Source of the DNA: Sedimentisphaerales bacterium | GTDB lineage: Bacteria > Planctomycetota > Phycisphaerae > Sedimentisphaerales > UBA12454 | Assembly: GCA_016930635.1 (NCBI GenBank) | Contig: JAFGGI010000050.1 | Coordinates: 1-58,175, forward strand | DNA length: 58,175 nucleotides | Reading direction: 5' to 3' | Shown: one piece after another, positions 51,972 to 58,175 of the stretch | Position numbering within the stretch: position 1 is the stretch's first letter | Layout of the letters: each line of letters begins with the position of its first letter | Program-made: the position numbers and the translations under genes | Notes under the pieces: generated by a model | Database searches by the model: none | Told to the model about the DNA's origin: nothing | The model's input: only the letters and a program-made list of their open reading frames with translations

Positions 51972-52928
51972 ATGTTACATAAACTTTCAATTATTTTTGT
52001 TCTGTCTTTTGTATTTATTTTAAATGCAAATATTGCTTTAGCCGTGCGTGTGCCGGCCTATGTGACCGATGTTAATGCCCCTCAGCCGACTGTACCGCCG
52101 CCTAACGATCCGCCGTGGGATTATTCTCAAAATGTTGGATTGGTTACATTACAGCCAGGCGACCACATCTGGGTTGGTGCGTATAACAAGTACGACCCGA
52201 ACAGGTCTAAAAGCGTTTCTGTTCGCATGAAGGGTTTTCCTGGCAACCTTGATGCTAATTCAGTAGTCGGCTATGAGCCGAACGGCACAACGGTTACAGG
52301 ATCTACTTCGGTAAACGGCCATTTTGACAGCGGTAAATACACGTGGTTCTTCAGTTTTTATTACCCGATACAACCGGCATGGGAAGCGATTAAAATCGTT
52401 AATAATGATTCTAACAATAATCACATAAGCGATATTAACATTTGGTACACTTGCTATGGCAGCAGTAACGTGGAAAATCGCTCAGAGCTTAACGAATGTT
52501 CGCTGGGTCATTCCGACCATCCCGCTCAGATTACACAAATACTTTTTGCTCACACATCCGCCAATACTAATCCAGGGGTTCCGCCGACTTTAACCGTCTC
52601 CGATCCTGGTGAGATTTGGGTAGATGCATATATTACACACGATGAAGACGGTGACCCTCTTCCGCAAGGCGGCTGGTTATGGACTTGTGTAGCTGGTGAT
52701 GGCATTGCTGCTGAAGAAAAATTTGATATATCCCTGACGACTGAAGAATGTCTGCCTCAAGGTGGGTGTATGTTACATGTATTCGATGAACTCACGATGG
52801 AATGGAGTGAGTTTCCTCAGCTCCCAATGGCCGAACCACAGGCTAACCCAGCCGATATTAACAGAGACTGTATAGTTAACTTTGGTGACTTTGCTGAATT
52901 TGCTCTTCACTGGTTAAAAGAATACTAA
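51972..52928 (+). CDS. Secreted protein with dockerin-like C-terminal tail
   Basis: A signal peptide (about residues 1-24) and a beta-rich body of about 250 residues are visible, with no family that I recognise. The C-terminus reads PADINRDCIVNFGDFAEFALHWL, a dockerin-like calcium-binding helix of the kind found on many planctomycetal exported proteins. A strong Shine-Dalgarno sequence (AAGGAGGT at 51957-51964) precedes the ATG. The gene stands alone and converges with recJ after six bases, without an obvious terminator. Confidence 0.82.
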   Translation: MLHKLSIIFVLSFVFILNANIALAVRVPAYVTDVNAPQPTVPPPNDPPWDYSQNVGLVTLQPGDHIWVGAYNKYDPNRSKSVSVRMKGFPGNLDANSVVGYEPNGTTVTGSTSVNGHFDSGKYTWFFSFYYPIQPAWEAIKIVNNDSNNNHISDINIWYTCYGSSNVENRSELNECSLGHSDHPAQITQILFAHTSANTNPGVPPTLTVSDPGEIWVDAYITHDEDGDPLPQGGWLWTCVAGDGIAAEEKFDISLTTEECLPQGGCMLHVFDELTMEWSEFPQLPMAEPQANPADINRDCIVNFGDFAEFALHWLKEY

Positions 52929-52934
52929 TATTCT

Positions 52935-54686
52935 TTATTTCTCGAACTGAATATCGCTGAGGACAAGCTGTATCGTGGGCTTGCCGTAAAAATTGTCTAT
53001 CTGCGGCTCGAATGCGACATTGAAAAATTCATTTTCCAGAAGCTGCTTTTCTATGTTCGCCATGCCGAAACCAATACATCGCATCTGCCCGCTATTGTCA
53101 CAGATTGCTATCTGCAGATGTTCCCCGCTTCGGCCGACCCTTCTTGGTGATGCGACCAGTCTGACACCTTTTGCCGCGAATATCGGCGTCGGATTTCCTC
53201 TCCCGAATGGACCTAACGTTGCAAGTGATTTCACAAAAGGTATAGTTAGATCTTTTAAACTGCAAACCGCGTCTATCTCGAGTTTGCCGACAACCTCATC
53301 AATGCTCCAGTTATTAACAGCATAATTTTCCAGAGTTTCGGTAAACTTGTCGATTTTATCAGCGTCTATTGTCAGTCCTGCCGCCATAGCATGTCCGCCG
53401 AAAGAGTTTAATTCATCGCTGCAGGCCGTGATGGCTGCCAACAGGTCGAAACCCTCGATTGAACGGGCTGAACCCTGAGCCTTGCCGTCTGAGATATTGA
53501 ACAAAATAGCCGGCTTACAATATCTGTCAACAAGTCTTGAGGCAACAATTCCAATCACTCCGGTATGCCAGTCCTCACTGGCAAGGACAATGGTCTTTCT
53601 TTCAGGCTTATCCATTCCTGTACCGCTCATCATTGCACTGGCGTGTTTGAAAATCTTTTTTTCGAGTTGCTGTCGTTGTTTATTCTGTTCCTTGAGATAC
53701 TCGGCTATGCGCATTGCCTTTATTTCATTATCGCTTGTCAAAAGTTCCACTGCCAGCCGGGCGTGTCCCATTCTGCCTGCTGCGTTGAGCATAGGGGCCA
53801 GACAGTAACCTATATGAAAACTGTCTATCGTATCACTTGTTACGTTTGCTGCATCGATAAGAGCTCTGATTCCAGGCAGCCTGGATTCACCAAAGGCACG
53901 CAGCCCGAAACTGCTGATAATCCTGTTTTCGCCGCGTATATTGATAACATCTGCGATAGTGCCCATGGCCGCTAAAATTGTGGCATTCACGAGAAACTGT
54001 TTCAGATGTTCAGGCGTAGCTTCACCGCCCTTAATGCGGTTAACAACTGCCCATGCCAGCTTAAAAGCGACTGTAGCGCCTGCATTTTCCTGCGATGGAT
54101 AATCTTCATTGAGATTAGGATGTACAATCGCAACTGCCTGTGGAACAGAACCGTCAGACGCCGGCCTGTGATGATCCGTTATGATCAGGTCAATATTATT
54201 ATCCTTCGCAGCCAGTGCGGATTCGAAAGCTGTTATGCCGCAGTCAACACTGATAAGAACCTTTGCTCCGGTTTGGACGATTTGCTCGATCGCTTCTATA
54301 TTTAACCCGTAACCTTCCTCTATCCTGTGAGGAATATAATAATCAACGTTGGCCCCGATCAGCGTAAAAAGCCTGAGCAGAATTGTAACTGCTGTGATTC
54401 CATCAACATCATAATCACCATAAATGACAATCTTTTCTCTGTCTTTTATGGCTTTTTCGATACGGTCTACTGCCCCGGATATGCCGGGCATACGCTCCGG
54501 CTCGATAAGCTCATTCAATTTCGGATCAAGAAAACTTCTTGCTTCATCAGCGCTTTTGATACCTCTGTTTATCATTGCCTGGGCAAGCAAAACAGAGACC
54601 TTTAACTCGCCGGCAAGCTCAGCAGCTGTGCTGTCAGCAGGGAAAATATGCCATATTTTCTTTCGCATCCGCGACGATCGTCGCAT
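52935..54686 (-). CDS. recJ: Single-stranded-DNA-specific exonuclease RecJ
   Basis: RecJ degrades single-stranded DNA 5' to 3' in recombination and mismatch repair. The DHH domain has IYGDYDVDGITA and DHHRP with the metal-binding Asp and His residues, then GRMGHARLA. The DHHA1 domain has GVIGIVASRL, GSARSIEGFDLLAA and the GGHAMAAG loop, followed by an OB fold. The length of 583 residues fits. The ATG at 54686 has AGAGGT upstream; an ATG six codons later is possible. The first codons lie in a perfect 14-bp palindrome. Confidence 0.96.
   Translation of the reverse strand: MRRSSRMRKKIWHIFPADSTAAELAGELKVSVLLAQAMINRGIKSADEARSFLDPKLNELIEPERMPGISGAVDRIEKAIKDREKIVIYGDYDVDGITAVTILLRLFTLIGANVDYYIPHRIEEGYGLNIEAIEQIVQTGAKVLISVDCGITAFESALAAKDNNIDLIITDHHRPASDGSVPQAVAIVHPNLNEDYPSQENAGATVAFKLAWAVVNRIKGGEATPEHLKQFLVNATILAAMGTIADVINIRGENRIISSFGLRAFGESRLPGIRALIDAANVTSDTIDSFHIGYCLAPMLNAAGRMGHARLAVELLTSDNEIKAMRIAEYLKEQNKQRQQLEKKIFKHASAMMSGTGMDKPERKTIVLASEDWHTGVIGIVASRLVDRYCKPAILFNISDGKAQGSARSIEGFDLLAAITACSDELNSFGGHAMAAGLTIDADKIDKFTETLENYAVNNWSIDEVVGKLEIDAVCSLKDLTIPFVKSLATLGPFGRGNPTPIFAAKGVRLVASPRRVGRSGEHLQIAICDNSGQMRCIGFGMANIEKQLLENEFFNVAFEPQIDNFYGKPTIQLVLSDIQFEK
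54671..54684. promoter_or_regulatory. Perfect 14-bp palindrome at the recJ start
   Basis: GCGACGATCGTCGC spans the start of the recJ coding region. It could be a protein binding site or an mRNA hairpin over the start; the sequence does not decide. Confidence 0.4.
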
Positions 54687-54801
54687 TTATACCTCTAAAA
54701 CATTAGTTGAATGCTTTTATTTATCTAAAACATAATTATAGCAGCAGGTTACTGATTGTCAAAAGAACTATTATAAATGGATAAATAATCTTAAAAAACA
54801 A

Positions 54802-54842
54802 AACCTCCCGTAGATGATTGTTTCAAATACGGGAGGTTGCTT
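54802..54842 (-). terminator. Terminator of the secreted repeat protein gene
   Basis: CCTCCCGTA (54804-54812) pairs with TACGGGAGG (54828-54836); on the minus strand a T-rich run follows. It lies just after the stop of the gene at 54857-55885. Confidence 0.82.
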
Positions 54843-54856
54843 TTAACCTGCTTCAC

Positions 54857-55885
54857 TTATTTTTTAGCTTCTGTTTCAGCCTTTACGGCTGGTACGGCTG
54901 TCTTAAATTTAAGCGCAATGCTTTTACGGTTGTCGCCGCCTTGATAGGTCAGACTGTATTTGTAGTCGGTCCCGTCAAAATTTACGGTTACATTAGCGCC
55001 TTCCGATGCTGTTTGACCGTTAACCTTATCAAAACGTCCGTTGGCTCGGCTGACTCCTTGATTTTCTACAAGAACGATATCAGCTTGAGGAGGTACTGCA
55101 ATCGCACTGACGGCTAAATTTGTTTCAACATCGTCCTCACCCATATCGAGATAGATAAGATCTGTCTGAATCGGACTCACACCTTTGCTGTCAAGCTGGA
55201 ATTCGAGAGTGCCCCGGCCCGGCTTTTTTCTGCCGTCATTTCCTACGAAGAGCTGTTTTATCGTGATTCTGCCGTTGCTTCCGACGATTGTAAGTGTCCC
55301 TTCAGCCAAATCATCTCCTGTGCCGTTTCCACCTACAAGGATCCTTCCCTTGGAAGTATTAGCTTTATATTTAATAGTACCGCCGCTGATAGTATAAAAT
55401 CCTTTACCGTCATTAGGATTCTTTTGACTGGTACTGGAACGTCCTATCTTGAGATCATTAGCCAGGATCAAAGTGCCTCCTGTTTGATTGACACAACCCA
55501 TTGGTCCGCTGTTAGCACTGCCCCCGGCACCTACGCGAAACTCACCTATGCCGAGTTGGCCGCCTTCCACTATTTCCAGCTTTGGCATATTATTCATATC
55601 GTTTCCGCCGGCAATACTCATTTTGCAGATATACTCACCGATGTCGCTGTCTACCGTGCATACTGCATTTTGCTCCACAATTTTTATTTCCCCATCCGCA
55701 TTAGCCGGTGCAGGTGGTATACTTGGCCCGGGAAGCCAGTATGCATCTTTCCATGAACCGGTTCCAGGGGTCTTATTGGCGTCTTCTGCAGGTGCGCCTT
55801 TCCATCTCGCGATAGTTGCTGAAAATCCATTACTGCTGATAAAGACTGTCAATAGAACAGCTATAATTACCCATTTAAGCTTCAT
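54857..55885 (-). CDS. Secreted beta-repeat protein of unknown function
   Basis: A signal peptide (about residues 1-23) is followed by a beta-rich region with repeated G-x-L-x-IG and TISGGTI-like patterns, for example GGTLILANDLKIG, GFYTISGGTI and GTLTIVGSNGRI. This suggests a right-handed beta-helix of the autotransporter-repeat kind. No catalytic motif is visible. The C-terminal 60 residues end in a Lys/Glu-rich stretch. It is transcribed divergently from the pectate lyase gene and may act in the same process, which is inference from position. AGGAG lies before the ATG. Confidence 0.75.
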   Translation of the reverse strand: MKLKWVIIAVLLTVFISSNGFSATIARWKGAPAEDANKTPGTGSWKDAYWLPGPSIPPAPANADGEIKIVEQNAVCTVDSDIGEYICKMSIAGGNDMNNMPKLEIVEGGQLGIGEFRVGAGGSANSGPMGCVNQTGGTLILANDLKIGRSSTSQKNPNDGKGFYTISGGTIKYKANTSKGRILVGGNGTGDDLAEGTLTIVGSNGRITIKQLFVGNDGRKKPGRGTLEFQLDSKGVSPIQTDLIYLDMGEDDVETNLAVSAIAVPPQADIVLVENQGVSRANGRFDKVNGQTASEGANVTVNFDGTDYKYSLTYQGGDNRKSIALKFKTAVPAVKAETEAKK

Positions 55886-55997
55886 CTTGTTACTCCTAAA
55901 ATTAAATTAAACAACTTGTTACATTAGCCGGCCATTTTCTCAGAATCACCTTAAAAAAACAAGACAATTTTACCTTTTTTGCCTATCCTTTTCCTTT

Positions 55998-56026
55998 TTG
56001 CGTTTATCTTGTTTTAATATTATAAT
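55998..56026 (+). promoter_or_regulatory. Sigma-70-type promoter for the pectate lyase gene, with a dyad at the -10 box
   Basis: TTGCGT (55998-56003) and TATAAT (56021-56026) are 17 bases apart. TATAATATCT (56021-56030) is repeated inverted as AGATATTATA at 56053-56062. Confidence 0.65.
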
Positions 56027-56074
56027 ATCTCTCCAAAAAAATACGGAAAAGAAGATATTATATTGAGGGTTGCT

Positions 56075-57148
56075 ATGAAATATATATTTATTGCGATTGT
56101 TACTTTTACACTTATATCCACATTGTCTTCTGTCCTGGCTGTTCCCCAATCGTACAGGCCGGGGGACAGGTTTGGAAGATATTGGGACGATTTCACTGCT
56201 AAACCGGACTCCTGGTATCAAAGTAAGGAGGGGGTTAGAATAACTAACAACGTCCTCTCATGGCAAAGCGCTCAGGGCTCCTGGCCGAAAAATATTGAGA
56301 CTTTTTCTGAGCCGTTCACCAGCGACCCCAATACTTTAGAAGGTACTTTCGACAATGCTGCGACAACCTGTGAAATTCGGTTCCTGGCCCGGGCCTTTCG
56401 TGCAACCGGAAACGACCGTTGTCACAATGCTGTTGAAAAAGCTGTCAAACATATTCTTCAGGCACAATATCCGACCGGCGGCTGGCCCCAGACTTATCCG
56501 CCTGGCGGAGGGTATTCACGTTATATCACATTTAACGATAACTGTATGACTCGTCTGATGGTACTTCTGCGAGAGGTTGCTGTCTCACCGGATTTTGATT
56601 TCCTCAGGGTTGACATACGAAAAGCTGCACAGGAAAATTTCAACCGAGGCATCAATTGCATTCTTAAATGTCAGATAAAAGTTGATGGCAAATTAACCGC
56701 CTGGTGCGCTCAGCATGATGAAATAGACTATTCTCCTCGACCGGCCCGTTCTTATGAGCTTGTTTCTATAAGCGGTTCCGAAAGTGTTGGCATACTTGAA
56801 CTTCTGATGACAATTGAAAACCCCTCGGATGAAATTATCCGTGCCGTAAAAGCAGGTGTTGAGTGGTTTGATTTAGTTAGACTCTCCGGCATACGTGTCG
56901 AACGTAAAAAAAGCGACCGTGTTCTCGTAAAAGACTCTGATGCTCCATTCATCTGGGCAAGGTTTTATGAAATCGGCACTAACCGTCCATTTTTCTGCGG
57001 CAGGGACGGAATAAAAAAATATAAAATGAGCCAGATCGAAGAAGAACGCCGCAGAAAATATGCCTGGTATGGCTATTGGCCCAGTGAATTACCGCAGAAA
57101 TATAAAGAATGGGCTAAAAAACATCTGGTTGTCGATAAGCAGCTTTAA
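56075..57148 (+). CDS. Pectate lyase, polysaccharide lyase family 10 type
   Basis: The enzyme cleaves polygalacturonate by beta-elimination and is exported (signal peptide about residues 1-24). Family features are SAQGSWPKNIE, GTFDNAATTCEIRFLARAF, YPTGGWPQTYPP, YITFNDNCMTRLM, CQIKVDGKLTAWCAQHDE and PFIWARFYEIGTNRPFFCGRDG, which match PL10 lyases. It is 357 residues long. The ATG at 56075 has GAGGGT four bases upstream and is preferred over TTG at 56063. It lacks a dockerin-like tail, unlike its neighbours. Confidence 0.9.
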   Translation: MKYIFIAIVTFTLISTLSSVLAVPQSYRPGDRFGRYWDDFTAKPDSWYQSKEGVRITNNVLSWQSAQGSWPKNIETFSEPFTSDPNTLEGTFDNAATTCEIRFLARAFRATGNDRCHNAVEKAVKHILQAQYPTGGWPQTYPPGGGYSRYITFNDNCMTRLMVLLREVAVSPDFDFLRVDIRKAAQENFNRGINCILKCQIKVDGKLTAWCAQHDEIDYSPRPARSYELVSISGSESVGILELLMTIENPSDEIIRAVKAGVEWFDLVRLSGIRVERKKSDRVLVKDSDAPFIWARFYEIGTNRPFFCGRDGIKKYKMSQIEEERRRKYAWYGYWPSELPQKYKEWAKKHLVVDKQL

Positions 57149-57180
57149 AAAAAACGGCCCTGATTTCTCAGGGCCGTAAT
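57149..57180. terminator. Terminator between the pectate lyase gene and the convergent secreted gene
   Basis: ACGGCCCTGA-TTTC-TCAGGGCCGT forms a perfect 10-bp stem. The A-run upstream makes a T-run on the minus strand, so it best serves the gene at 57221. Confidence 0.85.
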
Positions 57181-57220
57181 ATGCAATATTAAAAAACCTT
57201 TAACTTTGATTTAAATTTCA

Positions 57221-58175
57221 TCAGTTATATGCATCAGGATCAAAGTTTCCAGTAATCGGCCAGCCTTCATTTTCACAGCCATAGTCACTTCTGCCGCGAC
57301 AGGACATCCACTGGTATAGGATATGGATTAACTCACCCCTGTTGGTGATATAGGAATCGCCGCCTCTGTCTATTTGGTAATACTGGGCGAAGTACCAGAT
57401 ATCTTCATTGTTAACTATACAGTCATAATTCTGGTCCCATGCCGGCCAACCTGCATGCAGGGCAGTATCATCATCCGGTATAGGATCGCCAGGATCCCAG
57501 GTATAACCTCCAAAATCCGGCTCAAGACATTCCCATGGAACTGTTGTAAATGACCATACAGGAGTTTCAACTGTAGTGAAAGACCCGGTAGTCTTAACCT
57601 GCATGTAATAAGTCGTACTCGGCATAACGTCCATGCTGACACTATGCTCAGAGCGAACTGTACCATCTGCTGTGCCTTGTGAAGTTGTCGGAGGATTAGA
57701 TGTATCACAGTAAATCGTATCTGTAGCTGCTGTCTGGTTAAGGCCTGAGTACCATTTCAGATTGATGCTTGTTGGATAGCTTGGTGCATAGACCATTGTA
57801 TCGCCATCCTTTGGTGTCGGAGCTGATGCCCTTCTGATGGTCTCATTGGTTGAAGCAGTATACTGCTCGATATGGATAGTACCCTCATCACCATCAAAGG
57901 CAAGACCCAAACCATTATGATTTGGATATGTTCCGCTCTGTACGATAATGCCGTGCTCGCCGCCTGCGACTGACATAGTACCAGTATTGGTATAGCCGCC
58001 GCTGCCGTGGAAGACAGCTATACGGCCGCCGGCACCGCCGCCGCCGGTGTTATTACCTTTTTCATTACCATCGCCGCCATTGCCTCCTTCTGCTTCGATA
58101 ACGCCGCTGTTGGTAAAGCTGCCTGCAGGACCGGTAACAAACTTGATAGATCCGCCGGAGCCGCCGCCTGCCGGA
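57221..58175 (-). CDS. Large secreted glycine-rich protein, C-terminal part (truncated by window edge)
   Basis: The frame stays open to the window edge, so only the C-terminal 317 residues are seen; the Met at 57976 is internal. The visible part begins with Gly-rich repeats (GGNGGDGNEKGNN, GGGGAGGRIAVFHG, TNTGTMSVAGGEHG) of the kind that form long beta-helices. A fibronectin-III-like domain follows (INLKWYSG ... TYYMQVKTTGS ... VWSFTT), then a dockerin-like segment (WDQNYDCIVNNEDIWYFAQYYQI). It is probably a surface or matrix protein, with carbohydrate binding possible. It sits next to the pectate lyase gene. Confidence 0.8.
   Translation of the reverse strand, partial: PAGGGSGGSIKFVTGPAGSFTNSGVIEAEGGNGGDGNEKGNNTGGGGAGGRIAVFHGSGGYTNTGTMSVAGGEHGIIVQSGTYPNHNGLGLAFDGDEGTIHIEQYTASTNETIRRASAPTPKDGDTMVYAPSYPTSINLKWYSGLNQTAATDTIYCDTSNPPTTSQGTADGTVRSEHSVSMDVMPSTTYYMQVKTTGSFTTVETPVWSFTTVPWECLEPDFGGYTWDPGDPIPDDDTALHAGWPAWDQNYDCIVNNEDIWYFAQYYQIDRGGDSYITNRGELIHILYQWMSCRGRSDYGCENEGWPITGNFDPDAYN

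Overview
The window reads as chromosomal DNA of a Gram-negative planctomycete, most likely a Phycisphaerae-type bacterium. This is inferred from gene content, not from a marker gene. The pointers are secreted proteins ending in dockerin-like tails (one has the residues DFAEFALHW), a type IV pilus/type II secretion hybrid cluster with PilMNO, an LpxL/HtrB-like acyltransferase, a meso-diaminopimelate-type MurE, a polysaccharide-lyase locus, and AT-rich or hairpin 'stock phrases' between genes. No tRNA, rRNA, CRISPR array, insertion sequence or transposase was recognised.

Layout. 1-9 kb: the 3' part of gyrA, a small membrane-anchored unknown, a dense hairpin-repeat array, holA, a lipid A-type acyltransferase, then argH-thiL-tsaE. 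9.2-24.9 kb: one long co-directional pilus/secretion locus. It holds a major pilin, pseudopilins of GspI, GspJ and GspK/PilX type (the last fused to LamG), a GspH-type pilin, pilM-N-O, a PilP/GspC-like protein, a secretin, a signalling cassette (histidine kinase, CheY-like receiver, GAF/HD-GYP protein, STAS protein), and then the ATPase pilB and the platform protein pilC. 25-30 kb: rpsO-pnp and an NtrB/NtrC-type pair. 29.8-35.1 kb (minus strand): a secreted or anchored nuclease, lysC, an apgM-type protein, hom and an RluA-family protein. The lysC-apgM-hom order suggests that the ApgM homologue supplies homoserine kinase activity.

35.2-43.4 kb: htrA, a DegT-type aminotransferase, a ferritin-like protein, a DUF434 protein and murE-murF-mraY. 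43.5-49 kb (minus strand): a 1215-residue secreted modular protein, enolase and a 54-residue membrane protein. 49.3-51.8 kb: psd-pssA-methyltransferase for phospholipid synthesis. 52-58 kb: a secreted dockerin-tailed protein, recJ, a secreted repeat protein, a PL10-type pectate lyase and the end of a large glycine-rich secreted protein.

The most unusual structure is a pair of perfect 13-bp inverted repeats inside the leader-coding regions of two pilin genes (9809-9880 and 13126-13186). The two copies show a compensatory base-pair change and each has an in-frame ATG in the loop. Second is a family of palindromes whose stems differ in sequence but which share a 5' CCCC, a 3' GGGG and a CTAA tail. 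They are clustered at 3.3-3.8, 4.85-5.05 and 48.9 kb and interleaved with a second hairpin class (GATT...AATGAC).
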